64,000 nucleotides of DNA from Paraburkholderia sp. BCC1886 (GTDB lineage Bacteria; Pseudomonadota; Gammaproteobacteria; Burkholderiales; Burkholderiaceae), in contig NZ_CAAJGK010000118.1 in assembly GCF_900996245.1 (NCBI RefSeq), positions 186,001-250,000 of the forward strand, read 5' to 3'. A model generated the notes under the pieces. The model saw only the letters and a list, made by a program, of their open reading frames with translations, was not told the origin of the DNA and did no database searches. Shown here one piece after another: positions 52,404-61,246 of the stretch. A program made the position numbers and the translations under genes. Position 1 is the first letter of the stretch, and each line of letters starts with the position of its first letter.

Positions 52404-52420
52404 TGTCGGGAAACCCGACA
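52404..52420. promoter_or_regulatory. Palindromic upstream activating site
   Basis: TGTCGGGAAACCCGACA, a perfect 17-bp palindrome (7-bp arms, AAA centre), about 86 bases upstream of the predicted sigma-54 start site, where enhancer-binding activators normally bind. It follows the response regulator stop by 38 bases. A terminator role is less likely because no T run follows on the minus strand. Confidence 0.65.
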
Positions 52421-52457
52421 GCCTATGTCCGGTTCCTTGACGATGCCGGACTCGTGC

Positions 52458-53831
52458 TTAAGCGTCGGAGATGCCGAGCGTTGCCATGCGCGTATAGAGC
52501 GACTGGCGGCTGATGCCGAGACGGCGCGCCGCCTCGGCACGATTGCCCGCGGCCGCCGAGAGCGCACGCACGATCAGCGTGCGCTCCAGATGCGCAACTG
52601 CTTGCGGGAGCGGAAGTTCGAGCAGCGTGGCGGGAATCGCGTCAGCCGCGTTGTCCGCGGTGTCTTTCATCGCGGTCAGGAAGACGAAGTCTTCACGCGT
52701 CAGCACCTGTCCAGGCGCGAGCGCGCTCGCCCGCTCGATCGCATTGGCAAGCTCGCGGACATTGCCCGGCCACGCAAACGTGGCGAGCAGGCGCTGTGCA
52801 TCGGCCGAAAGATGTTTGCGCAAGACATCGGACGATGCGCCCGCGAGAAAGTGCTCGGCAAGCGGCAGGATATCGGCCACCCGCTCGCGCAGCGGCGGCA
52901 TATGCAACGGAATCACGTTGAGCCGAAACAGCAGGTCCTGCCGGAAAGTACCCGCCTCGACCATCGAAGCGAGATCGCGATGGGTCGCCGCAACTACACG
53001 CACATCGACCGTCACGAGCCGGTTCGTTCCCAGCGGCGTGACTTGCCGTTCCTGCAGCACGCGCAGGAGTTTCGCCTGCATGGGTAGCGGCATATCGCCG
53101 ACTTCGTCCAGAAAGAGCGTGCCGCCATGCGCCTCCTCGACGCGCCCCCGCCTGTCGCTTTGCGCGCCCGTGAAGGCACCCTTGCCATGCCCGAAGAGTT
53201 CGCTTTCGAGTAGCTCGTGCGGAATGGCCGCACAGTTCACCGCGACGAACGGTCCGCTTACCCGCGCCGACGCGCGATGCAGTACGCGGGCCGCGATTTC
53301 CTTGCCGGTTCCCGTTTCGCCGGTAATCAGCACGGTCGCATTTGCGGCCGCCGCGCGGCCCAGGCGCTTTTGCACTTCGCGCATGCTTTCGCTCACGCCG
53401 AGCAGTTGCGGCTCGCGGGACGTGACTTCGTCGGCGAACACTCGGGCGGCGGGTGCGCCAGATTGCGCCGTCAGAATGCGCTCGAGGAGCGCGGCGATCT
53501 CGTCCCGCCCAACCGGTTTCGTCAGATGCTCGAAGGCGCCGAGCCGCATTGCGCCGATGGTGTTGTCGCTGGTCGCATGTGCGGTGAGCATCACGACCGG
53601 GACGGTTTGCAGGCCGGGCATCCTGCGCAGCGAGTCGAGCACAGCAAGGCCGTCCGCGCCGGGCAGGCGGAAGTCGAGAAAGATGCACGCGGGCGCTGGA
53701 CACTCGTGCAACTGCGCGAGCGCTTCTTCGCCCGAGCGTGCTTCGGTCGGCGAATGGCCGAGATCCTGAACCGTTTCAGCGAGGCCTTCGCGAAACGCGT
53801 CGTCGTCATCGATGATCAGGATGGTCGCCAT
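52458..53831 (-). CDS. Sigma-54-dependent response regulator (NtrC/AtoC type)
   Basis: A 457-residue activator: receiver domain (1-120, phosphorylated Asp53 in FLDFRLPG), AAA+ domain (about 140-370; Walker A GETGTGKE near 170-177, the sigma-54 contact loop GAFTGA near 218-223, Walker B in GGTLFLDEVG) and a Fis-type helix-turn-helix at the C-terminus (ARRLGISRQSLYTRMATLGI). The intact GAFTGA means it can open sigma-54 promoters, and one lies just downstream. ATG 53831 is used; the gene overlaps the sensor kinase stop by 16 bases. Confidence 0.93.
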   Translation of the reverse strand: MATILIIDDDDAFREGLAETVQDLGHSPTEARSGEEALAQLHECPAPACIFLDFRLPGADGLAVLDSLRRMPGLQTVPVVMLTAHATSDNTIGAMRLGAFEHLTKPVGRDEIAALLERILTAQSGAPAARVFADEVTSREPQLLGVSESMREVQKRLGRAAAANATVLITGETGTGKEIAARVLHRASARVSGPFVAVNCAAIPHELLESELFGHGKGAFTGAQSDRRGRVEEAHGGTLFLDEVGDMPLPMQAKLLRVLQERQVTPLGTNRLVTVDVRVVAATHRDLASMVEAGTFRQDLLFRLNVIPLHMPPLRERVADILPLAEHFLAGASSDVLRKHLSADAQRLLATFAWPGNVRELANAIERASALAPGQVLTREDFVFLTAMKDTADNAADAIPATLLELPLPQAVAHLERTLIVRALSAAAGNRAEAARRLGISRQSLYTRMATLGISDA

Positions 53832-55291
53832 GGCAACTCGATAACAAAGCACGTCAGGCTGGAATCTTCCGCAAGATAGGCGCGGCCGCCATGCGCCGAC
53901 GCTATTTCACGCACGACGGCAAGACCCAGGCCCGAGCCGTCCGGACGCCCCGTCACGAAAGGCTCGAAGATCCGCTCGTGCTCGGCCTGGCTGACGCCGG
54001 GACCATTATCGACGACTTCGAGCCTGAGCCTTTCGCCTTCGTTCGTCCAGGTACCGTAGGCGCGAACGGTCACGTTTCCGCCCGACGGCACGTGCCTGAG
54101 TGCGTTCACGAGGAGATTGTCCAGCGCGCGCGCCAGTTGGACGGGATCGAAAAAGGGCTGGCTCCTGCTCGCGGCGACTTCTGCGCGGAGCACGACACTC
54201 CTGCTCCCGGCACGCGCTTCGTGCGTCTGGATGATGTCGCCGAGCCACGCTGGCAGGTCGACCTCGCACGCGCGCACCGTCACCGATTGCGTCAGCGCCA
54301 GCAGGCTCGTCACCTGAGACTCGATGCGGCCCACCTGCTCGATGACGCTCTTCAACGCGGCTTCCCGGCGGGCGCCATCACCGGCGAGCGCGTTCTCGGC
54401 CTTCAGACGCATCGCGCCCGCCGGGTTGCGGATTTCGTGCGCGATTTGCGCCGCCATTTTTCCGAGCGCGCTGAAACGTTCTGCTTCCGCGAGCCGCCGG
54501 TTCAGCGCGTTCGCGTCGCGCGTAAGCCGTTCGGCGCGGTCGGTATAGCGGTTGAGCGCATCGACGATCTGATCCAGATCACGCTCGCCCAGCCGGTCGA
54601 GCCGTTGGCCGCGCTCGAAGTCGCCCGCGGGCGCGAGCGACAGTTCGAGCCGCGTGAGGTTGCGCTTCCATCGCCTGAGCGTCAGTGCCAGAAAAATGGC
54701 GAGCACGACGATGATGCCGAGCACCCCGGCGAGGATGGTCGCGGCCCGCTCGCCGTATGGACCGAGCGGAGGCCGTGCACGGGTCAGCGTCCATGCAAAC
54801 AGTCCCGTGTGACGCGGCACAGGGCAGGCCACCGCGAGCACGGCATCCGCCCCGCTCGGCACGCTCTCGGCCTGCAATTGTCCATTGCTCGATGCGCTTC
54901 TCAGCGCACGCAGAATAAGCGGTGTCTCCGCCTCCGGGATGTCACGCTTGACCCCGCTACCGCCATAGGTGGGAAACGCATAGGCGACGAAGCCGCCGGA
55001 GGCACGCGCATTGGTCCAGAAACCGCCTTCGATGCCATCGGTCTGGATCAGCACGAGATCGAGCACTGCGTGCATGAGCTCCACATTGGTCTCGTCCGAA
55101 TGCTGCATCGAAAGGTCATAGCGCGAGGCCACCGCAGTGCAGGCGGCTGCCGCCTGCTGCTTTGCTGCTACCACACGCTCGCCGAGCGCCGACGACAACA
55201 TGAGCCAAACCGCCACGCTCAGAAGGCCGCACAGCGCGGCGATCAGGGTCCACAGCGCAAGTAGCTGGGTGGAGAACGACGGTTTCGGCAT
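53816..55291 (-). CDS. Sensor histidine kinase partner
   Basis: A 491-residue inner-membrane kinase. Membrane segments near 10-32 and 187-208 enclose a periplasmic sensor domain of about 150 residues that is not recognised. A HAMP-like linker and coiled coil lead to the dimerisation helix with His285 in AHEIRNPAG and the ATPase domain (LDNLLVNALRHVP, DNGPGVSQ, GSGLGLAVV). The HEIRNP wording is typical of kinases paired with NtrC-type regulators. It is co-transcribed with the regulator gene, which overlaps its stop. The signal is unknown. Confidence 0.92.
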   Translation of the reverse strand: MPKPSFSTQLLALWTLIAALCGLLSVAVWLMLSSALGERVVAAKQQAAAACTAVASRYDLSMQHSDETNVELMHAVLDLVLIQTDGIEGGFWTNARASGGFVAYAFPTYGGSGVKRDIPEAETPLILRALRSASSNGQLQAESVPSGADAVLAVACPVPRHTGLFAWTLTRARPPLGPYGERAATILAGVLGIIVVLAIFLALTLRRWKRNLTRLELSLAPAGDFERGQRLDRLGERDLDQIVDALNRYTDRAERLTRDANALNRRLAEAERFSALGKMAAQIAHEIRNPAGAMRLKAENALAGDGARREAALKSVIEQVGRIESQVTSLLALTQSVTVRACEVDLPAWLGDIIQTHEARAGSRSVVLRAEVAASRSQPFFDPVQLARALDNLLVNALRHVPSGGNVTVRAYGTWTNEGERLRLEVVDNGPGVSQAEHERIFEPFVTGRPDGSGLGLAVVREIASAHGGRAYLAEDSSLTCFVIELPWRPS

Positions 55292-55388
55292 GAAGGATCA
55301 GCGAGCGAAGAGAGGTAGCTCGCTGTGAAGCAATTCTTCTGCCAGACCTGAGGAGATTGGAACCGCACGCTGGACGATGGGGTGACAA

Positions 55389-56243
55389 TCAATACGGCCG
55401 GTCACCCAATATCGTCGCGCGATGCATGATGCGCCGCGCCGGGCGGTAATCGTCCACCGCATAGTGGCTGGTCGAGCGATTGTCCCAGAACGCGATGTCC
55501 CCTGACGCCCATCGCCAACGCACGCCGAAGTCCGGGCGTGCCTGATGGGCGAACAGAAAATCGAGTAACGCCTTGCCCTCCTGCTCGGGCAGTTCGTTGA
55601 TCTCCGTGGTAAAGCCTTCGTTGACGAACAGCCCCTTGCGTCCGCTTTCCGGATGCGTGCGAAGCACCGGATGACTCAGCGGCGGATTCTTGAGGCGTGT
55701 CTCGTTCCAGCGCTGGGTGTCCGCGGCGGTCAGGCCGAACCTTTTGAGCGGAAAGCTTTTGGTGAAGTCGTGCGTCGCCGTCAGACCTTCCAGCAGGACC
55801 TTCAGTCGGTCCGAGAGCGCGTCATAAGCCGCGAAGCTGCTCGCCCATAGCGTGTCGCCGCCGCTCTGCGGCAACTGCCGCGCAACCAGCACCGCGCCAA
55901 GCGGAGGCGTGGCCGAAAACGTCACATCGGTGTGCCAGATGGCATTGTCTTTCAGGTCGACCGATTCGGTGTCCAGCACCAGGATCTCGCTCGCCTCAGG
56001 ATGCTGCGGATAGATAGGATGCGTATGCAGTTCGCCGAAGCGCGCCGCAAAGTCGCGGTGCTGACGCGGTGTGATGCTCTGCTGACGGAAGAACAGCACC
56101 TGATAACGCACCAACGCCGCGCGTAGTTCCTCCAGCGCATCCGCACTGACCGGCTGGCTCAGATCGATGCCTTGCACCAAAGCGCCTAACGCGGGTGCAA
56201 GACGGGTCACAGTCAGGGTCACGCCCACTCCTTCAACGCTCAA
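55389..56243 (-). CDS. TauD/TfdA family Fe(II)/2-oxoglutarate dioxygenase
   Basis: A 284-residue alpha-ketoglutarate-dependent dioxygenase. The metal site is His104 and Asp106 in IWHTDVTFSATPP, with the distal His in RIMHRATI followed by the family Arg. FDNRST-type text (AFWDNRSTSHYAV) precedes it. TauD releases sulfite from taurine, while relatives act on alkyl sulfates, sulfonates or phenoxyacetates. Its stop lies near the sensor kinase gene but the gap is about 97 bases. The gene overlaps the upstream monooxygenase by four bases, so it forms a two-gene sulfur-scavenging unit. Confidence 0.92.
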   Translation of the reverse strand: MSVEGVGVTLTVTRLAPALGALVQGIDLSQPVSADALEELRAALVRYQVLFFRQQSITPRQHRDFAARFGELHTHPIYPQHPEASEILVLDTESVDLKDNAIWHTDVTFSATPPLGAVLVARQLPQSGGDTLWASSFAAYDALSDRLKVLLEGLTATHDFTKSFPLKRFGLTAADTQRWNETRLKNPPLSHPVLRTHPESGRKGLFVNEGFTTEINELPEQEGKALLDFLFAHQARPDFGVRWRWASGDIAFWDNRSTSHYAVDDYRPARRIMHRATILGDRPY

Positions 56244-57583
56244 TTAAACGCATGCCGTGCGTGCTTTTCATCAACGACCTCAGCGGATTCGAGAGCCGGC
56301 AGTTCGAGATTCGAGCGCAAATCGCCACCACGGTAGTCGGTGTCGATCAGGTTACGCCTGCGCAATTCCGGCAATAGTCCGTTCAGCAGCAGGTCTTCCT
56401 GATCGGGCTGACCCAGGCCGTGCAGCGACACGACGTCGACGAGTCCCGCGCGATACCGTTCTTCGATCGCATCCGCGAGTTGTTCAGGCGTACCGGCAAC
56501 GGACCAGTGCCCGGTGTCCTGCGCGCGGATGATCAGCTCGCGCAACGTGAGCCCTTGCAACGCATAACCGCGAAAGATCGCGACACGCCCGCGCCGGCGA
56601 TTCACGCTTTCGATGTCCGGCAACAGCGCGTGAGGCAGCGGCCGGTCAAGCGGCAGGTCGCTCAGCACGTTCAGGTCGATACCGCCGCCGAGCATGTCGG
56701 CAAGCTTGAGCCGCCCCTGTTCGTAATCGATCTTTTCGTGTTTCTCGCGCAGACGTCGCGCGACGTCCGCATCCGACTCGCCAATCAGCGAATGAAACGA
56801 GTTCATGACGAACGGCAACCGGTTCGCACGGCCGAACCCGATCGCCTGCCGGCGCAATTCGGTCACGAAGGTTCGCGCCTCGTCGAGTGTCGGCTGCGAT
56901 GTGTAGACGACTTCGGCGTAACGTGCGCCCAGCGTCACCCCGCTCGCCGACTGCCCCGCCTGGAACAGCACCGGCCGCCGTTGCGGCGGCGGTGGCACGT
57001 TGAGCGGCCCCTGCACCTGAAAGTGCTTACCGCGATAGTCGATCGCGCCGAGCTTGCGCGGGTCGACCGACACCGAGCCTGCCGCAGTGCGTCGTGCGGC
57101 CGCCGGATCGTTCGCATCGAACAATGCGTTGACCACTTCGACGAACTCCGTCGCGCGCGCATAGCGGCGCTCGGGATCGGGCAATCCGCCCTCGCCGAAA
57201 TTCTCCTCGCCGACCGACGACGTGACCGCGTTCCACGCGGCACGGCCTCCGCTCACGTGATCGAGTGTGCCGATCAGCCGCGCGATGTTGTACGGGTGAT
57301 GGTAGGTCGTCGATACGGTTGCAACGAGCCCGATCGACGAAGTCGCCTGGCTCAACGCGGCGAGCGCGACGATCGGCTCTTGGCTGCCGGTGTTGCCGGC
57401 GAGGCCTGCCTGATCGGCCTGAAGCAGGTCTGCCGTGAAGAGCCCGGTGATCTTCTGCGCCTCCGCCTTGCGCGCCAGCGCAGCGGCTCGTCGAATGCCC
57501 TGTGCGACGTCTTCGTCACCGCGCGCATAGAGCACGTTACCCGCGCCAACGAGCGTCTTTAATCGCCTGGTTGGGACGTTCAT
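56240..57583 (-). CDS. LLM-class flavin-dependent monooxygenase (NtaA/SnaA type)
   Basis: A 447-residue FMNH2-dependent monooxygenase of the same branch as the one at 15911-17134, though clearly diverged. Family blocks include GLFTADLLQADQAGL (about 45-60), IGTLDHVSGGRAAWNAVTS (about 103-121) and LFQAGQSASGVTLGARYAEVV (about 210-230). Enzymes of this group desulfonate or oxidise organosulfur and N-alkyl compounds. The coupled TauD-type gene and nearby MsnO8-like gene support a role in organosulfur use. No flavin reductase gene is seen in the window. Confidence 0.9.
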   Translation of the reverse strand: MNVPTRRLKTLVGAGNVLYARGDEDVAQGIRRAAALARKAEAQKITGLFTADLLQADQAGLAGNTGSQEPIVALAALSQATSSIGLVATVSTTYHHPYNIARLIGTLDHVSGGRAAWNAVTSSVGEENFGEGGLPDPERRYARATEFVEVVNALFDANDPAAARRTAAGSVSVDPRKLGAIDYRGKHFQVQGPLNVPPPPQRRPVLFQAGQSASGVTLGARYAEVVYTSQPTLDEARTFVTELRRQAIGFGRANRLPFVMNSFHSLIGESDADVARRLREKHEKIDYEQGRLKLADMLGGGIDLNVLSDLPLDRPLPHALLPDIESVNRRRGRVAIFRGYALQGLTLRELIIRAQDTGHWSVAGTPEQLADAIEERYRAGLVDVVSLHGLGQPDQEDLLLNGLLPELRRRNLIDTDYRGGDLRSNLELPALESAEVVDEKHARHAFN

Positions 57584-57748
57584 GCAGCAATACCACCGTT
57601 TGAGCGGAGCCGGGCGGGAAGCCGCGCCAGGCCAAGTCGAGCCTGCATGGGGAGTCCTTTGTATACGATCGAACGGCGCTCACCTTACCTCACTGCCCCC
57701 TACGGACCGGAACAAATATTTTCGGCTTTCGATATTCCTCGTGATTGT

Positions 57749-57778
57749 TTGACCCGCCCATACACGAAGCAAAATAAT
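57749..57778 (+). promoter_or_regulatory. Candidate sigma-70 promoter of the rightward sulfur unit
   Basis: TTGACC at 57749-57754 and AATAAT at 57773-57778 with an 18-base spacer, in a locally AT-rich stretch 60 bases before the monooxygenase start at 57839. The fit is good for this GC-rich genome. Confidence 0.45.
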
Positions 57779-57838
57779 CTCGCATCCCGAATCGAATCAA
57801 CTGTTTCGATTTCGTCGTTCCTATTCGATTCCTTTCTC

Positions 57839-58972
57839 ATGACCTATCGAGCCAGCGTTGCCGGTCACGCTTCATCGAAGCCCGGTTTCAGATTGAGCGT
57901 GCTGGACAAGAGCCCGCTCGCCGCCGGCGAAAGTGCCGTCGACGCGCTCGGGCGCAGCGTCGCGCTCGCCCGCGCCGCCGATGCCTGGGGCTATCACCGT
58001 TACTGGCTCGCCGAACATCACAACACGGCGGGCCTCGCCTGCCCTTCGCCGGAAATCCTGATTGCGCACGTGCTGGCGCATACCCGGCGTATCCGGGTGG
58101 GCTCGGGTGGCGTGATGCTGCAGCACTACAGTCCGTACAAGATCGCAGAAAATTTCAATCTGCTGGCCGCGCTTGCGCCTGGCCGCGTCGATATGGGTAT
58201 CGGCAAGGCGCCGGGTGGGCTGCCGCTGTCGACGCGTGCTCTGCAAACGTCCGGCGAGTCGTCGCACCGCGCCGATTTCGCGGAACTGGCCTCGGCGCTG
58301 GACCGTTATCTGCGCGCGACCGATACTCCGCCCGCCGGCCACGAGGGCAACGAAACCGTGCTGCGCGCGACGCCGTTACCGCCGGAATCGGCAAGCCCGT
58401 TCCTGCTCGGCGCGAGCGTCGACAGCGCAGCGCTTGCGGCCCGCCTCGGCTGGGACTTCGTCTATGCGGCGCATATCAACGCGGCAGCCGAGAACATCCA
58501 GCAGTCGCTCGATCGATACCGGTCCGCATCCGGTGGGCGTGTGCCGCTGCTCGCGATTTCCGTCGTCGTCGCGCCAACGCGAGCCGAAGCGGTGAAGCTC
58601 GCCGAAGGCTTCCGGCGTTTTCGCGTGCAGGTCGGCGATGGTCCCGCCGTGAACGTCGGCAGCCTCGAACAGGTCGAGGAATTCGTGCGTCAGTCGGGCG
58701 GCGGTGCGCATCGGGTCGAAGAACGCGAGGCCCATATCGTGCACGGCACGCGCGACGAAGTGCTGCGCGAACTCGGCGAACTGCAGCAACGCTACGGCGT
58801 GGAAGAGTTCATCGTGGATACGCCGATCTCAGCGGCCGCGCCGCGCATCGCATCGCTGCGCCTTCTCGCGGGTGGCGCCGACCCATCGAACGCCAACCAG
58901 TCGAACACCACGCTAGCGACACAAGCCCCAACGCCCATCGACGCGGCTCACTCCTTCGCTCCGGCAGACTGA
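57839..58972 (+). CDS. LLM-class oxidoreductase, MsnO8 family
   Basis: A 377-residue luciferase-like protein of the MsnO8 group, recognised by LSVLDKSPLAAGES near residue 20, RYWLAEHHNTAGLACPSPEI near 59-78 and SGGVMLQHYSPYKIAENF near 95-112. These proteins are usually annotated as flavin-dependent oxidoreductases in sulfur-starvation gene sets. ATG 57839 is chosen because an open frame back to 57647 covers the promoter region and has no family match. The C-terminus is extended by about 25 Asn/Thr/Ala-rich residues. Its stop overlaps the acetyltransferase start. Confidence 0.88.
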   Translation: MTYRASVAGHASSKPGFRLSVLDKSPLAAGESAVDALGRSVALARAADAWGYHRYWLAEHHNTAGLACPSPEILIAHVLAHTRRIRVGSGGVMLQHYSPYKIAENFNLLAALAPGRVDMGIGKAPGGLPLSTRALQTSGESSHRADFAELASALDRYLRATDTPPAGHEGNETVLRATPLPPESASPFLLGASVDSAALAARLGWDFVYAAHINAAAENIQQSLDRYRSASGGRVPLLAISVVVAPTRAEAVKLAEGFRRFRVQVGDGPAVNVGSLEQVEEFVRQSGGGAHRVEEREAHIVHGTRDEVLRELGELQQRYGVEEFIVDTPISAAAPRIASLRLLAGGADPSNANQSNTTLATQAPTPIDAAHSFAPAD

Positions 58973-59508
58973 TGACCGACACCATTCGCATCGCCGATCA
59001 GCACGACGTGCCCGCTCTTTACGATCTGCTTCAGCAAGCCTATGCGCCGCTCGCACGCGAGGGCGTCCACTTCACGATCACGCGCTCGCCGGTCGAGCGG
59101 GTTCAGCGCACCGTCGCGAGCCACACCACCTTCGTACTCGAGCGCGAGTCGCCGAGCGGCGACAAGGCACTGGCCGCGACGCTCACGGTCCGCTTCCCGT
59201 GGACGCCGGAAGACCGTCACCTGACGCCTTATCCGTTCATTCACTGGTTCGCGGTTGCACCCGATTTCAAGCGTCAGGGACTTGGCAACACGTTGCTCGA
59301 TTACGTTGAAAACACCTTCCTGAAGACGCAGGTCAAGGCGCCGGCGACCTACCTTGCGACAGCCGTCGAACACCCGTGGCTGAAGGCGTTTTACGAGCGA
59401 CATGGATACGTCCCTTTCCAGCAGTCGATCAACGCGCTCGGTACGCCGCTCGTCTGGCTTCGCAAGGTTCTGATTCCGGAGCTCTACCCGCAAACGCCGG
59501 CCGCCTAG
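58972..59508 (+). CDS. GNAT family N-acetyltransferase
   Basis: A 178-residue acetyltransferase with the GNAT acetyl-CoA loop FAVAPDFKRQGLGNTLLDYV (about 94-113; R/Q-x-x-G-x-G/A pattern as RQGLGN) and the C-terminal LKAFYERHGYVPF. It is coupled to the MsnO8-like gene by a one-base overlap. Such acetyltransferases appear in sulfur-scavenging clusters and may act on S-alkyl cysteine or other amine intermediates, as in the snaB/ytmI systems, but this is inference from context. Confidence 0.88.
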   Translation: MTDTIRIADQHDVPALYDLLQQAYAPLAREGVHFTITRSPVERVQRTVASHTTFVLERESPSGDKALAATLTVRFPWTPEDRHLTPYPFIHWFAVAPDFKRQGLGNTLLDYVENTFLKTQVKAPATYLATAVEHPWLKAFYERHGYVPFQQSINALGTPLVWLRKVLIPELYPQTPAA

Positions 59509-59564
59509 CCAGGCACACACGCTATCTTCTTTTGCTGCTTTTTTCTTCGAAGGCTTTTCGATTG

Positions 59565-61211
59565 ATGACACTTCCATTTGCGCCACGACGTTCCACCCAT
59601 CGAGTCGCGAGTCTCGCCGCATCGACCGCCGTTCTGCTCGCGCTTGCGCTCCCGACTCCGACGTTCGCGCAAGGCACCCCAACGTCCGGCGGCACCTTGA
59701 CGTGGGGCGTCGAAACGCAGCCGCACACGCTCAATCCGCAACTCAACGGCCAGGACAAAGTCGAGCTGCTGTTGCGTAACGCGTACGAAAGCCTGCTCGC
59801 GCAGAAGCCCGACGGCAGTTTCGTGCCGTGGCTGGCGAGTGCCTACAAGGTCTCCGCCGATGGCAAGACCTATACGTTCACACTGCGCGACGGTGTCAAA
59901 TTCACCGACGGCGCACCGTTCGATGCCAAAGCCGTGGCCCGCAACTTCCTCAACGCGCGCAACCTTGCGTATTCCGGCGGCAGCAACCTGTCACGGCTGA
60001 TCTCGCACGTCGCGGACGTGAAGACGCCCGATGCCCATACCGTCGAGATCACACTCGACGCGCCCTACTCGCCGTTTCTCACGTTCGCCGGGCGCCTGCC
60101 GCTGCTTTCGCCCAACGCGTTCGACAAGACGAGCCTGAAAGCGGGCGGACCGGACATTGCCGGCACCGGGCCGTTCATTCTGCGCAAGTACGTCAAAGGG
60201 CAGGAGATCGAGTTCGCCCGCAACCCGGACTATCGCTGGGCGCCGCCGACGGCAGGCCACCAGGGACCGGCTTATCTGGACAACGTGGTCTACCGTTTCC
60301 TGCCTGAGTCGTCGGTGCGCACGGGCGCGCTGCTGTCCGGCCAGGTCGACGTGATCGAGGGCGTCTCCGGCAACGACGCCGCGCTGATTCGCCACAACCC
60401 GGATCTCACGTACCAGCATGCATTGAACACGGGCACGCCGTACTCGCTGTTCCTGAACGTCACCTACGGGCCCACGCAGGAACTGAAAGTCCGCCGTGCG
60501 CTGCTCGAAGGGCTCGACATGACGGGCATCGTCCAGTCCATCTACCGTGGTGAGCGCACGCGCGCCTGGGGCATCACGTCGCCGATCGATCCGCTCTACG
60601 ACAACAGCCTGGAGCGCAAGTACGGCAACGATCCTAAGCTCGCCAATTCGCTGCTCGACGAAGCCGGCTGGAGCGCGCGCGATTCGGGCGGCTACCGCAC
60701 GAAACAGGGCGAACGGCTGACCATCACGGTGATCCAGGCGCAAGCGACCGTGCGCGACCAGCGCGACGTACTGCTGCAGGCACTGCAGGCGCAGGCACGT
60801 CAACGGCTGGGCGTGGACCTGAAAATCCAGTACGTCGACGACGGCACCTACACCGACAGTCGCAAGAGCGGCAAGTACGGCGCCATCGCCAACTCCAACA
60901 CGCCACCCGACGCGATCGACATCGAAGGCCACTACCTGCCTGTCGATCAGGGCGGCGCGCTGAACTATAGCCGCGCCTCAGCGCCCGAACTGACACGCTG
61001 GCTGCAGTCGGCCGCGCAGACGCAGAACATCGCCGAACGCAAGAAGCTGTACAGCGAGTTGCAGCACTTCGTCATCGTCGAGCAGGCCTATGCGGTGCCG
61101 CTGTACGAGCCCGAAGATCAGATCGCGGCGGCGAAGGCCGTGCAGGGCATCCGCTTCCGCCCGTTTGCGCAGATGCCGGAAAACCCCTACGACATCTGGC
61201 TGAAGAAATAA
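59565..61211 (+). CDS. ABC transporter substrate-binding protein, peptide/nickel type (SBP_bac_5)
   Basis: A 548-residue periplasmic binding protein with a signal peptide cleaved about residue 35 (TFA). The family 5 blocks TLTWGVETQPHTLNPQLNG, LRDGVKFTDGAPFDAKAV and GTGPFILRKYVKGQEIEF are present. ATG 59565 is the first start with a signal peptide; longer frames overlap the acetyltransferase gene. It delivers ligand to the permeases encoded downstream. In this setting the ligand may be an organosulfur compound or S-substituted peptide rather than a general oligopeptide. Confidence 0.92.
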   Translation: MTLPFAPRRSTHRVASLAASTAVLLALALPTPTFAQGTPTSGGTLTWGVETQPHTLNPQLNGQDKVELLLRNAYESLLAQKPDGSFVPWLASAYKVSADGKTYTFTLRDGVKFTDGAPFDAKAVARNFLNARNLAYSGGSNLSRLISHVADVKTPDAHTVEITLDAPYSPFLTFAGRLPLLSPNAFDKTSLKAGGPDIAGTGPFILRKYVKGQEIEFARNPDYRWAPPTAGHQGPAYLDNVVYRFLPESSVRTGALLSGQVDVIEGVSGNDAALIRHNPDLTYQHALNTGTPYSLFLNVTYGPTQELKVRRALLEGLDMTGIVQSIYRGERTRAWGITSPIDPLYDNSLERKYGNDPKLANSLLDEAGWSARDSGGYRTKQGERLTITVIQAQATVRDQRDVLLQALQAQARQRLGVDLKIQYVDDGTYTDSRKSGKYGAIANSNTPPDAIDIEGHYLPVDQGGALNYSRASAPELTRWLQSAAQTQNIAERKKLYSELQHFVIVEQAYAVPLYEPEDQIAAAKAVQGIRFRPFAQMPENPYDIWLKK

Positions 61212-61246
61212 GCCGTGAGAGACATGCCGTGAGAGACAAGCCGTGA
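61212..61246 (+). repeat. 14-bp tandem repeat across the permease start codon
   Basis: Two copies of GCCGTGAGAGACAW (61212-61225 and 61226-61239) and half of a third (61240-61246), whose GTG is the start codon of the permease at 61243. Each copy brings a GAGAGA ribosome-site-like stretch and a GTG. Copies differ by 14 bases, so the upstream GTGs are out of frame. Confidence 0.75.
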
